64,000 nt of DNA from NCBI RefSeq assembly GCF_004319545.1, contig NZ_CP036313.1, forward strand, positions 2,854,501 through 2,918,500, given 5' to 3'. This DNA comes from Desulfobacter hydrogenophilus. Its GTDB lineage: Bacteria > Desulfobacterota > Desulfobacteria > Desulfobacterales > Desulfobacteraceae. Shown one piece after another: positions 37,552-45,778 of the stretch. The notes under the pieces were generated by a model. It saw only the letters and a program-made list of their open reading frames with translations. It was not told the DNA's origin and made no database searches. The first letter of the stretch is position 1, and each line of letters opens with the position of its first letter. The position numbers and the translations under genes are program-made.

Positions 37552-39663
37552 TCAGGGCAAGTCTATATTTGTCACATAGTTATTTCCGTAAGGATCTTTC
37601 ACTTTCAATTTCCATTTTTGGTTAAACACCTCTTTTTTGTTCCCTAACAGAACATATGGAGCCCCCTCAAATGACTCACATAAAGCCACTTTGCCACCGG
37701 AAGAAGTTGCTTTAAACTGAGCGGTTTCAGGTGACGCGGAAGATGAATGAAGTTTCACTCTAAGCCAGACTTCTTGAGTCTTGTTTATCCCTGTTAGGGT
37801 TACTATCTCAATATCCTTATTTTGTTTAAATTCAGGTATAGTCGTGTCTTTAGAGCCAGACAAAGGCCAGTGATATAAAGGATCTCCTACAAAAGTTGTG
37901 ATCCATCCCAGATGGGCTTGATTCATGAGAAGAACTTCTCCAACTGAGTTCCCTTTAAGAAGGAAAGGATATAAAATTTCATCATCCCACCAGCTTTTGT
38001 TGTGAATGTGAGGAGCTCCGTTATATACTCGAGCAGCACCGGTTGTTACTGTGACCCCCATGGCTATATCCCTGATCATTTCCCCTTTTTTCCAGCCATT
38101 ATGGGAAATAACCGTTCCAGCTATCCCTCCTGGCAGATAAACCGGCCCACGGTTAAAGAATCCTTTCGTCGGCGAAAAACGAAGAAACGCCAATCGGTCT
38201 CTGGCCGCGCCACCGTAGTAGAGATGATGAATCCCCTTTTCCCAGAGCCATTGTCCGGCACTTGTCCACTCTATTCTTCCAACTCTGTCCTTAGTTTTTT
38301 TGTTAGCCATTCTATCCATCTCACCCATGGCCAGACCGCCATATCTTGAAGCGTAGACTGCCCGGTCTATGAGCCCGCGCGCTGCCATGGGCGTCGGTGC
38401 GTCAATTCGCATCACAAAAAATAACTGTCTATTTTTAAAGCGGTTTCGTTCTTTTGAAATAAAAGGAACCGGCGGTTGAAGCTTATCAAGGGTGTTCTTT
38501 TTTTTCCCATAGACCAATGGATGCATAAATGGGTTGGCTTTTATGCCAAAAAGGGGCTTTGCCTGGGGCGTACGAAAATAATATGCAGTAAAAGGGATGT
38601 TGTCTCGAAACCGCAGGGGCTGGGGCCTGGACCCCATGATTGCTTCAAGGTCGTAATACATAAGCTGGAGCCGTTGTTCAAGACTGATGATACTGCCATA
38701 GTTGTTTATATGCTCTGTAATTCCACGGGCAATGCCATAGGGAGCAACGACGGTCCTCGGCAGTCCATAACAGACCACCATGAACAGGATGTGATCTTTC
38801 AGCAGCGTTCCATCAGCCCTGGCATTTTCAGGCGCCTCCAGAAATTTTTTAACCTGATTTTCGATATATAAAAGATACATCCGGTCATCGCGTTTACCGT
38901 CCGGACCGGTTTCACTGAATTCAACATCTTGGAAATCCGTATACTTTGTTTCCCATTTATGCAACTCTCCAGAGGCCTCCTTGCAACTGGCATGAGCGGA
39001 AAAAGAGCCGGTAAGAAAGATGCGGGCATTGGCCCGAACATTCCACGGCCCATCAGTCTGGACTTTCACGCGATTGCCATGCTGGCTTTTCCCATTATCT
39101 ACCAGCAGTACCACATTTTTAAGATCCTTTTTAAGCTGGATCTTCAGGGAGTCAAGCAACCATTTCGTACCTTTTTTCTGGGGAAGAGTGAATTCAAGCA
39201 ACCGGCTGTCACGCATATCATCTTTGGCAAATTTTAATATTTTTTCATTTTTTTTTAAAACAACACCGGATGCATTGTCGTGGCTCCTTTCGGAAAGATG
39301 GTGCTCATTGAGAGAACTACCTTTTAAGTGCTTTGGCGTATTTGAACAACTGAGCCCTAAAACATAAGGTTTTTCACCTGTTTTGGGGTCCGTGTGCATA
39401 GAAATATAATGATCTGCAATCTCTTTGGAATCCTGCCCGGGATCAGTAAGGGGATCATCCACTTTCCAATCTGCGTTGTAAAGAACCAGTACCTGGGATG
39501 GCGTCACAGCATGTGCGATGCCAATCAGTTGATTGAGGAAGACCACGACCACGCAGGAGAATAAAAATATTTGTATGGGTTTAAGTTTTTGCATCACGCC
39601 TTTTAGGACTGCACCACCGGTTGTTGTCGACTTTTTACGATTTTTTTGATTGAGATATACCAC
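37552..39663 (-). CDS. TIGR03790-like secreted protein, long form
   Basis: A 703-residue protein; a start at internal MQKLKPIQ (about residue 24) would give a standard signal peptide ending AHA. After it, VTPSQVLVLYNADW is the typical N-terminal block of the TIGR03790 family, a group of unknown function often found in genomes with PEP-CTERM systems. Further features are DHILFMVVCYGLPRTV, RGLIDRAVYASRYGG, HIHNKSWW and LGWITTFVGDPLYHW, and a C-terminal beta-rich domain of about 90 residues. A shorter relative lies at 60688-61914 and a relic at 35375-35836. Exported or outer-surface location is likely; function unknown. Confidence 0.72.
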   Translation of the reverse strand: MVYLNQKNRKKSTTTGGAVLKGVMQKLKPIQIFLFSCVVVVFLNQLIGIAHAVTPSQVLVLYNADWKVDDPLTDPGQDSKEIADHYISMHTDPKTGEKPYVLGLSCSNTPKHLKGSSLNEHHLSERSHDNASGVVLKKNEKILKFAKDDMRDSRLLEFTLPQKKGTKWLLDSLKIQLKKDLKNVVLLVDNGKSQHGNRVKVQTDGPWNVRANARIFLTGSFSAHASCKEASGELHKWETKYTDFQDVEFSETGPDGKRDDRMYLLYIENQVKKFLEAPENARADGTLLKDHILFMVVCYGLPRTVVAPYGIARGITEHINNYGSIISLEQRLQLMYYDLEAIMGSRPQPLRFRDNIPFTAYYFRTPQAKPLFGIKANPFMHPLVYGKKKNTLDKLQPPVPFISKERNRFKNRQLFFVMRIDAPTPMAARGLIDRAVYASRYGGLAMGEMDRMANKKTKDRVGRIEWTSAGQWLWEKGIHHLYYGGAARDRLAFLRFSPTKGFFNRGPVYLPGGIAGTVISHNGWKKGEMIRDIAMGVTVTTGAARVYNGAPHIHNKSWWDDEILYPFLLKGNSVGEVLLMNQAHLGWITTFVGDPLYHWPLSGSKDTTIPEFKQNKDIEIVTLTGINKTQEVWLRVKLHSSSASPETAQFKATSSGGKVALCESFEGAPYVLLGNKKEVFNQKWKLKVKDPYGNNYVTNIDLP

Positions 39664-39680
39664 TTCCTGGATTGATTTGG

Positions 39681-40098
39681 TTAATTTTCGGGTTTAACGC
39701 CCAATAAGGTGTACACAAATTTAATTACATTTCTTGCTATGGTTATCGCTTCTATACAAAATGCTTTCATCAGGATTAAAGTCTGGTATTACACTGCCCA
39801 ACGGATACTTTGACGGCAAATATATGGAATTCAAAAAATCGCAATTTTCATCTGAAATATCGACTTGTATGTTCAGCATTTCCAGATTCTTTTTAAGCTC
39901 AAGAATCTCATGAGTTTTTTTCAGTCGCGCTCCTTTTTCGATTAGTAACGTTTTTAGTGCTTTTTCAACTGACTGCTGCACATTTTGAAGACATGGATTA
40001 AAAAGGCTGTTTTTCAAAAGCACATTAGCGGAATCAAAATTCTCTTTAGAATATGTCAACCATATCTTTGTTTCACCTCTCAAAAATGACATCCCCAT
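39681..40098 (-). pseudogene. HEPN-domain protein with a one-base frameshift
   Basis: The N-terminal 115 residues are a HEPN domain (WLTYSKENFDSANVLLKN, NVQQSVEKALKTLLI, KKTHEILEL). The conventional frame ends abruptly at 39721. In the next frame the usual last helix follows (IEAITIARNVIKFVYTLL) to a stop at 39681. Deleting one A in the AAA near 39765 joins them into a standard-length HEPN protein. HEPN proteins are usually RNases or paired with nucleotidyltransferases; here no partner is directly next to it. Confidence 0.75.
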
Positions 40099-40104
40099 CT
40101 TACA

Positions 40105-40175
40105 ATATATTTTGAGGATTAAAAATTATTTCCAACGCCGAAGTTGGGCAAATTAACAAAAACTTGATCATCGAG
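40105..40175. mobile_element. Element C, one-ended fragment
   Basis: Identical over most of its length to the right part of element C copy 2, including TTCCAACGCCGAAGTTGGGC and the end CTTGATCATCGAG. The left end is missing. Confidence 0.8.
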
Positions 40176-40192
40176 TATTTGGTTTTTATTAT

Positions 40193-40217
40193 CGCACAAA
40201 GAGACGAAGACACAAAG
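40193..40217. repeat. Family B repeat, partial copy B1
   Basis: CGCACAAAGAGACGAAGACA followed by CAAAG. One arm of the family B palindrome, between the HEPN and HepT genes. Confidence 0.6.
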
Positions 40218-40226
40218 ATGATCTTA

Positions 40227-40640
40227 TCATTTCAGATCGCAGCTTTTTTGAATTTGCCGGATATAGCTATGTATATCGGTCAGGCTGGCAAGTATTTTGG
40301 TACAGATAATACCGGAATCAATGGTCTCATAATCATGGGCAAGAAAATTACGGAATCCGGCAATTTTTGCAAAAGAATATGCAAACTCAGAGTCAAGCAC
40401 CCCGCTTTCTCCGAGTATATCAAAGGCCTCTGCATATGATTGGGGGATTCTCAAGTTCTTTTTTTTTATCACCATTTCAGCAAGTGCTATGCAGGTGTCT
40501 GTCAATAAATACAAATAATGAAGCATTGCTCCCCTGTAAATTGGGTCCTTATCAAATTTTACGTCACGCTCATATTTAAGCATGTCGATGATCTTCATAT
40601 ATTCATTGATCCGCCCAATTTTTTGAATAACCCTTTCCAC
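40227..40640 (-). CDS. hepT: HepT-like HEPN ribonuclease toxin (DUF86 family)
   Basis: A 137-residue HEPN protein with the catalytic R-x4-H-x-Y motif RNFLAHDY near residue 100. HepT toxins cleave RNA and are held inactive by the MNT-fold antitoxin MntA, which AMPylates the tyrosine. The mntA gene lies directly upstream (stop and start share one base at 40640), the standard gene order for type VII toxin-antitoxin pairs. Full length with an intact motif, so possibly active. Confidence 0.85.
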   Translation of the reverse strand: MERVIQKIGRINEYMKIIDMLKYERDVKFDKDPIYRGAMLHYLYLLTDTCIALAEMVIKKKNLRIPQSYAEAFDILGESGVLDSEFAYSFAKIAGFRNFLAHDYETIDSGIICTKILASLTDIHSYIRQIQKSCDLK

Positions 40641-41038
40641 TATACCCCCATCACCCTCTTTCTTTGATGTTTGAAATCAATAGCATTGTGGGAAATTTTT
40701 TGTTCGTACTCTATTCTTGCGGATTGATCTTTTTCGTAAATTAATTGTCCATGGGTGATGATATTGTTCAGGAGCATAAGGTTCTGACATTGGTTCATGA
40801 CAACTATATCGATACGGTTTATTTTCAATGCTCTGCTCAGTTGAAGGTAAAGCTCTGACTTTATATCGAAATAATCCTGTTTTATGTTTTCTTCTACATA
40901 AACGGCGATATCAAGATCACTTGATTCGGTATGGTCTTTCCGGGCAAGGGATCCAAAAAGATAAACAAATATGAAATAATGTTGCAGTTCATGAAATATC
41001 TTTTTTAAGTTTTCTATCATTTTTTTATCTTCAGTCAT
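40640..41038 (-). CDS. mntA: MntA-like nucleotidyltransferase antitoxin
   Basis: A 132-residue MNT-domain protein with the GSLAR...SSDLDIAVY signature (GSx10DxD), the nucleotide-binding core of minimal nucleotidyltransferases. In the HepT/MntA system it transfers AMP groups to the toxin tyrosine. Directly upstream of hepT and co-transcribed. Upstream is repeat B2. Confidence 0.87.
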   Translation of the reverse strand: MTEDKKMIENLKKIFHELQHYFIFVYLFGSLARKDHTESSDLDIAVYVEENIKQDYFDIKSELYLQLSRALKINRIDIVVMNQCQNLMLLNNIITHGQLIYEKDQSARIEYEQKISHNAIDFKHQRKRVMGV

Positions 41039-41053
41039 CTACATCACTTAAAG

Positions 41054-41113
41054 CTCGCACAAAGGTACTAAGACAAAGTTTCTTATGCTTTACGGCTTTG
41101 TGACTTTGTGTGA
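41054..41113. repeat. Family B palindromic repeat, copy B2
   Basis: Left arm CTCGCACAAAGGTACTAAGA; right arm GGCTTTGTGACTTTGTGTGA. Between mntA and the Uma2 gene. Confidence 0.8.
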
Positions 41114-41123
41114 AAAAAATTAA

Positions 41124-41702
41124 TTATTCGAATTTGACCCGATGATAAATCTCGGAAAGTAATAACCGGCAATCAATAGATTCAAGTTTGATTTCTGTGT
41201 CAATCTTTGTATACGGATCAAATATACGCCATATACCATCATCTCCACGAATGAATTTTTCAACCTTACAATGGTATTGAGATATTAGGATATATTCCTG
41301 AAGTGAAGGGATGAGCCGATAATGTGCAAATTTCTCCCCTCTATCATATAATTCAGTGGAATTTGAAAGGATCTCAATGATAACATCTGGATTCAATAAG
41401 GTATCAAATTGATCATCTTCCAACTCAAGATCACCACAAACAACCACCACATCAGGATAAGTATATTTATCAACCCCCTGAATCTTGACTCTCATGTCGC
41501 TTAAGAAAACATCACAAGATCTGTCTGCCAACTGGTTTCCAAGAAATCGATTAATATTACTGCCAATCCGTTTGTGATTTACCTTTGCACCCGTCATGGC
41601 GAAAATTTCACCATCATAATACTCATGCCTGATTTCGGAAACTCTTTCAAACTTGAGGTATTCCTCAGCCGTCATCTTGAGTTTTTCTTGTGATTGATTC
41701 AT
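41124..41702 (-). CDS. Uma2-family (PD-(D/E)XK) putative endonuclease
   Basis: A 192-residue Uma2/DUF820 protein: MTAEEYLKFE at the N-terminus, RHEYYDGEIFAMTGA, then the nuclease core YPDVVVVCGD and NPDVIIEILSNST (the Asp and Glu-x-x residues of the PD-(D/E)XK fold) and FAHYRLIPSLQEYILI. The family is widespread and often multi-copy in accessory regions; its role is unknown. Bounded by repeats B2 and B3. No partner gene visible. Confidence 0.85.
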   Translation of the reverse strand: MNQSQEKLKMTAEEYLKFERVSEIRHEYYDGEIFAMTGAKVNHKRIGSNINRFLGNQLADRSCDVFLSDMRVKIQGVDKYTYPDVVVVCGDLELEDDQFDTLLNPDVIIEILSNSTELYDRGEKFAHYRLIPSLQEYILISQYHCKVEKFIRGDDGIWRIFDPYTKIDTEIKLESIDCRLLLSEIYHRVKFE

Positions 41703-41764
41703 ATAGCTGCCCTTTTTTTCGGGGATCCGCTCTTTCTTTGTTTATTTATGGCACTGATAAATGA

Positions 41765-41821
41765 TCGCACAGAGACACGGAGACACAAAGAATTTTTAAT
41801 CTTCCACTAAGGTACAAAGGG
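41765..41821. repeat. Family B palindromic repeat, copy B3
   Basis: Left arm CGCACAGAGACACGGAGACA then CAAAG; right arm diverged (CCACTAAGGTACAAAGG). It ends 2 bp before the stop of the GxxExxY gene. Confidence 0.75.
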
Positions 41822-41823
41822 GT

Positions 41824-42207
41824 TTATTGGATGGTTCCGTTGATTAGGCGGGTAATGCCGTCTTTCATTAGTGCCTCACCGAAGTTGAGGAGAAAACCAA
41901 GTTTTTTATCAGTCAGTTTCAGGTATGTGAGTACCTGTTTTTTGTGTGCTTTTGATATGGTTTCCACGGATTTCAGTTCTATGATGACTTTATCCTCAAC
42001 AATGAGATCCGCCTTGAAGCCCTGCTGGAATTTAATTCCTTTATAATTTATGGGAATGGAAATTTGGCGGTCCACTTTTAGGCCCCTTGATTCGAGTTCG
42101 TGTTTCAGCAAGACTTCGTATACTGTTTCGAGCAGACCCGGGCCTGTTTCTTTATGAACTTGTATTGATGCGTCTACGATTAATTTCGCTATTTCGTTTT
42201 CTGTCAT
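41824..42207 (-). CDS. GxxExxY protein (second copy)
   Basis: A 127-residue GxxExxY-family protein. It has GPGLLETVYEVLLKHEL at residues 26-42 (the family motif) and FKADLIVEDKVIIELKSVE (nuclease-like Asp, Glu-x-Lys). It is only distantly similar to the first copy at 11085-11453, so the two are not a recent duplication. Enclosed by family B repeats: stop 2 bp from B3, start 8 bp from B4. Function unknown; PD-(D/E)XK-like fold. Confidence 0.87.
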   Translation of the reverse strand: MTENEIAKLIVDASIQVHKETGPGLLETVYEVLLKHELESRGLKVDRQISIPINYKGIKFQQGFKADLIVEDKVIIELKSVETISKAHKKQVLTYLKLTDKKLGFLLNFGEALMKDGITRLINGTIQ

Positions 42208-42215
42208 TTGTTTGT

Positions 42216-42271
42216 CTCACACAAAGGCACTAAGGGTAATTTTTTTTTGCGGCTTTGTGTCTTTGTGCGAG
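42216..42271. repeat. Family B palindromic repeat, copy B4
   Basis: Left arm CTCACACAAAGGCACTAAGG; right arm GGCTTTGTGTCTTTGTGCGA followed by G. Upstream of the second GxxExxY gene. Confidence 0.85.
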
Positions 42272-42278
42272 GCTAAAT

Positions 42279-42602
42279 TTAGATAAATTTGGTATAAAAA
42301 AGAATACCGACCCGGTTAATGTGATCAATAAGATCCTGGTTTTGAATTTTCCGGAATACTGTAAGATCCAGTTTATAGGGCAGTAGAAGATCATCAAGAT
42401 CTATCTCCAGTTTATTCAATCGGGAATTCTTTATAAGGTCGTCCATGATAACCAGATCAATATCAGAACCGGGATGATAATTGCCTTTGGCACGGGAACC
42501 GTAAATACAAACCTGTTCAATTTCAGGATAGGATTTAAACACACCATGAATTTTTTGAATGGTCTCTGAAGGTAATCCGAAGCAGGAAAGTTTATTTTCC
42601 AT
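42279..42602 (-). CDS. Minimal nucleotidyltransferase (MNT), partner of HI0074-type protein
   Basis: A 107-residue MNT protein with YGSRAKGNYHPGSDIDLVIM, the GSx10DxD active site. Its start overlaps the preceding gene (HI0074-family) by 11 bp, the usual arrangement of these two-gene antitoxin/toxin-like units. Ends without anomalies. Confidence 0.86.
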   Translation of the reverse strand: MENKLSCFGLPSETIQKIHGVFKSYPEIEQVCIYGSRAKGNYHPGSDIDLVIMDDLIKNSRLNKLEIDLDDLLLPYKLDLTVFRKIQNQDLIDHINRVGILFYTKFI

Positions 42603-43008
42603 TGGCTAATTTTTCCATGACCTTTTCAAAATCGATAAAAAGGTTGTAATAGACGTCTGCAACGTTCAATATGATACGGTCAACCATGGCATCATCGTAT
42701 GTGTGTACCGCCCTGTTCCGTGTGTTGATCATACCCATCCAGCTTTCACCATCTGTAATCAGCTGATTTTGAAAAGATTCCCTGGTCGCATCTCTTGATC
42801 CCGTGATAAGGGTATTTCCCTGGTATTGAAAATAGTCCTTCATCACTTTCCAGGCCAGTTCATGGGTGAATTCAAAGGCTTTAACAAAGCCCTGGCGCTC
42901 TATATTGGATAAAGGCCGCTGCCTGTGAAGCAAGACGGCTTCCCTGAGTTGATCCAACGCCTTTTTATAATTTTGGAACCGCTGCTTCCAGCGGATATCT
43001 TCCTTCAT
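42592..43008 (-). CDS. HI0074-family nucleotidyltransferase substrate-binding protein
   Basis: A 138-residue all-helical protein of the HI0074/HEPN group: IRWKQRF near the N-terminus, RPLSNIERQGFVKAFEFTHELAW and NTRNRAVHTYDD near residue 100 (Arg and His of the HEPN-type motif). It forms a complex with the downstream MNT protein; function is probably toxin-antitoxin-like. Intact, unlike the two other HI0074 genes in the window. Confidence 0.86.
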   Translation of the reverse strand: MKEDIRWKQRFQNYKKALDQLREAVLLHRQRPLSNIERQGFVKAFEFTHELAWKVMKDYFQYQGNTLITGSRDATRESFQNQLITDGESWMGMINTRNRAVHTYDDAMVDRIILNVADVYYNLFIDFEKVMEKLANGK

Positions 43009-43040
43009 TTTTACTCCTGTTCTCGTACACCATCAAATCT

Positions 43041-43477
43041 TCAAGAAATATTTTTCAAGCGCTTCCGGTAAAGCCAATCCCAGTTTGTTTTATGGTTCAG
43101 AACACCGATATCCGCTGATACAAATCTTTTATCTCTGACAAATATAAAGGACATTTTTTTATAAATCTGTTCTGCCTGTTCTTCATTGTAGGTGTGTGAC
43201 AGTAAGTTTCCGGATTGAATCATTTTTAAAAAATATCCTCCTGTTCGATAATTGAAAGGGCATAGGCTTCCTTGAAAACGAGTCTCGGGGAGACCGCTCG
43301 AATTCCATGGATATCCTCTAAGAAAATTTTCAGTGTTTTCCACATCAATTCATATGTGAATTCAAACCGCTGGATGGTGGCATCCATAACAATGGAGGAT
43401 TCCGGTTCCTGAAGCGCTTCTGCGAAATGATCGGTCGCCTTTTTTAAACCCTTCATCCACTGAATTGAAATCGACAA
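43041..43477 (-). pseudogene. HI0074-family gene with a frameshift
   Basis: The first part (43226-43477) contains KKATDHFAEAL, DATIQRFEFTYELMWKTLK and ends EQEDIF. The rest of the family motif (MIQSGNLLSHTYNEEQAEQIYKKM) lies in the next frame in 43041-43230. The break is in a run of six A (43228-43233) which would restore the frame as seven. The original start is unclear since the upstream end overlaps the MNT relic. Confidence 0.8.
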
Positions 43478-43484
43478 GATCTAT

Positions 43485-43697
43485 TTTTAATAGTGTAGGG
43501 ATTTGCTCTAATTTTTCCTGGATGCTCAGCTAATTTTTTCCTGAAATCTGTGAATCAGTAAGTATCCCGATATCGATATCGGATTTTTCATCGTGTATTT
43601 CTCTTGCGCGGGACCCGAATAGAAACAGTTGATAGTTCCCCTCTATTTTACTGCTGATTATTTTTGCTACTTGTTTCAGGATTTTTTCAATTTTCAT
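43485..43697 (-). pseudogene. MNT nucleotidyltransferase with premature stop
   Basis: It begins MKIEKILKQ at 43697 and contains FGSRAREIHDEKSDIDIGIL (GSx10DxD core). A TAG at 43530 stops it after 55 residues, but the same frame continues recognisably (EKLEQIPTLLKIDLVDF) into the HI0074 gene. Only the core remains. Partner of the frameshifted HI0074 gene, so this unit is dead on both sides. Confidence 0.75.
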
Positions 43698-43704
43698 TTT
43701 GCTA

Positions 43705-44871
43705 TCACGCAAAGGCTTTTCGCAGTGGAAGAATGGCCTGAAACTCTTCACCGGTTTCCTGGAAAATCGGTTCAAACCCGAGCCGTCTGGCTTCATGACA
43801 AACCATGGGAATCCCCCTGCCAAGTTTATCAATATACCTTAAATTTTCCATAAATTTTACAATTACCGGGTTAACCGCATAGCTTACCCCATTTTTCAAT
43901 TTTTCAATGGTAACCGTATTGGGCAGGCGGCCGGGGCTGATAAACTCAATCCGGTCATCAAACTGTAGAATTCTGATTCTGGAACCATGGATTGCATAAT
44001 TGCGATGGACACAGGCATTTACCAGAAGTTCCCTGAATACTTTGTCCGGGTATCGCGTCGTTTTGACAACCCGCTTTGCTTTTTCTATTTTCGAAGCTTC
44101 CATGATATTGTGTTTGACAACAGACAAAGCTGTATCGACCTGGAAAGATAGAGTTCCCTCAATGACCTGGCGGTCAATCAATTCGTCATTCAATCCTGTT
44201 CCGGCAAAATGAGCATAACTGATACTTGAATTCTTTAAAAACTTCTGGGGGTACGTACCAAAAATCAAAAGCCCGGCAACTGTCACATTCTTTTTGTCTG
44301 TCAGCACGTCAGTATTGATTAATAATGAAGTCACATCCTTTTCATCATCAATATCAATTTCATATCTTTGAAAATACGACGAAATCGCCGTCATGTTTAA
44401 ATGCTTTAAAGAGGTATTTTCAACCCCTGTCAAGTCATACTGAAACATCCCTGCATGCTGAAACATGCGCATCAGTTCAGCCTGTGACGCCACCCGGCTG
44501 GTAGATCCGATTCGGATATGATATAAGTTTTTGTTGGTCTGGTAAGGTTTATCGCTTCCTTTGGGAATATCGATAACAACGATCTTTTTGCCGTCAATCA
44601 CAACAATGAGGCAATCTGCCTGGATAGCGGGAATAATATTATACCTGTATATATTGGCTACCCATTCTTCCCAGTTTTTTGAATCATCCACCCCACAGAT
44701 CCCTGCCTGATCACTGACACCGATTAGAATCGTTCCGCCCTGGGTATTGGCAAAAGCAGCCATTTCTTTGGCAATGGAATCCGGATGAACTTTCTGCTCT
44801 TTAAATTCAATGAACTGATTCTCCCCTTGCTCAATCAGTGCTTTGACTTTGTTGACTGCCGCATGAGTCAT
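43705..44871 (-). CDS. AlbA_2/Schlafen-like ATP-binding regulator (RecG-like N-terminus)
   Basis: A 388-residue protein. The N-terminal AlbA_2 (Schlafen-type) domain shows FIEFKEQ, AFANTQGGTILIGVSD and YHIRIGSTSR. The C-terminal half is a GHKL-type ATPase-like region (FRELLVNACVHRNY, IEFISPGRLPN, RYIDKLGRGIPM). Such proteins are annotated as putative transcriptional regulators or ATP-dependent helicase-like; the role is unknown. Full length and intact. The MNT relic follows 7 bp downstream. Confidence 0.84.
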   Translation of the reverse strand: MTHAAVNKVKALIEQGENQFIEFKEQKVHPDSIAKEMAAFANTQGGTILIGVSDQAGICGVDDSKNWEEWVANIYRYNIIPAIQADCLIVVIDGKKIVVIDIPKGSDKPYQTNKNLYHIRIGSTSRVASQAELMRMFQHAGMFQYDLTGVENTSLKHLNMTAISSYFQRYEIDIDDEKDVTSLLINTDVLTDKKNVTVAGLLIFGTYPQKFLKNSSISYAHFAGTGLNDELIDRQVIEGTLSFQVDTALSVVKHNIMEASKIEKAKRVVKTTRYPDKVFRELLVNACVHRNYAIHGSRIRILQFDDRIEFISPGRLPNTVTIEKLKNGVSYAVNPVIVKFMENLRYIDKLGRGIPMVCHEARRLGFEPIFQETGEEFQAILPLRKAFA

Positions 44872-44946
44872 CTATTCAAAAACTCCATCCGGCTTATTTT
44901 TTTGATCTGATTTCATCCTTGAATTTTTTTCGATTTTTATTTCAAC

Positions 44947-44968
44947 CTCATGCAAAGGCGCAAAGAGG
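44947..44968. repeat. Family B repeat, short partial copy B6
   Basis: CTCATGCAAAGGCGCAAAGA then GG. One arm only, between the AlbA_2 and PIN genes. Confidence 0.55.
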
Positions 44969-44975
44969 ATAATGG

Positions 44976-45363
44976 TTATATTAGGACGTCTTTCAGTTCG
45001 TCGTATTTTTTAAACTTTTGGTCTCGAGACATGAGCCTTGCTTGTAAGACAATAGCTGTTGCTATGATAATTCTATCTTGCGGATCGCTATGATGCTCCG
45101 GTAGTTGTACGGCTTGTGTGGCAATTCCCGGGGTAATGGGTATCAATTCAATTCCCGATCCGGCAAGCGCCTTGTCAAACCAGTCATGAATTTTACAATG
45201 AAGATTAATACGTTTATGTTGAAAAAGCCAAGCTACCTCGAAGCAACTTATCGCTGATACGGATACGGTATCTTCGTTATTGATGATGACATTCATCCGG
45301 CTTTAGTCGTTTTAGGTCATAGTTAATCTACCATAACCATATGTGGGTATCCAATACAATCAT
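44976..45363 (-). pseudogene. PIN-domain (VapC-like) toxin gene, inactivated
   Basis: Starts at ATG 45363 with MIVLDTHIWLW, the typical VapC N-terminus carrying the first catalytic Asp. It then meets TAG at 45328 in place of the usual Trp codon. A frameshift near 45297 follows; the remaining 106 residues (VSVSAISCFEVAWL, DPQDRIIIATAI with the later acidic residues) are in another frame. Two lesions, so no PIN toxin is expected. The start overlaps the antitoxin-like stop by 4 bp (ATGA). Confidence 0.82.
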
Positions 45364-45590
45364 GTGGGTAAATCCCACATATCTTCCGGGATGGTATTGA
45401 CTACATCGCCTAAAATCTGCATTCTTCTTTTCAAATCAGGGTGGGGCGCTCTCTTATTTATTTGTCCGTTTGTTTTAGTTTCATCAAGATCTAACACAAT
45501 AATCTCAAACCTTTTATTGGGAGGAAGCGGAGGCATATTCTTCACTTTTCCTGAGTGATCCGTTTCGGTAATTATTTTTTTTGCAAACAT
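45360..45590 (-). CDS. Antitoxin-like protein upstream of the PIN gene
   Basis: A 76-residue hydrophilic protein (LPPNKRFEIIVLDLDE in the middle, PEDMWDLPT at the end). No family recognised with certainty. It is placed as an antitoxin because it directly precedes and overlaps the VapC-like gene in the standard operon layout. With the toxin dead it may be a leftover. Confidence 0.55.
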   Translation of the reverse strand: MFAKKIITETDHSGKVKNMPPLPPNKRFEIIVLDLDETKTNGQINKRAPHPDLKRRMQILGDVVNTIPEDMWDLPT

Positions 45591-45778
45591 TTTATTTCCT
45601 TTATTTATGGGTGGCTTTTTCCGGAGGTTTGGTTTGCCACTCTTCGTATGTTCTTTCTAATGCTTGATTCATTATTGCATAACACCAATAAAAGTCGCAA
45701 AAAATTTTTAAGTTTGTTTTTTAATTTCACTATGCCGCAAGAAATTTCCGGCTTCTGAAATGCTTCTGTTTTAGTCTG

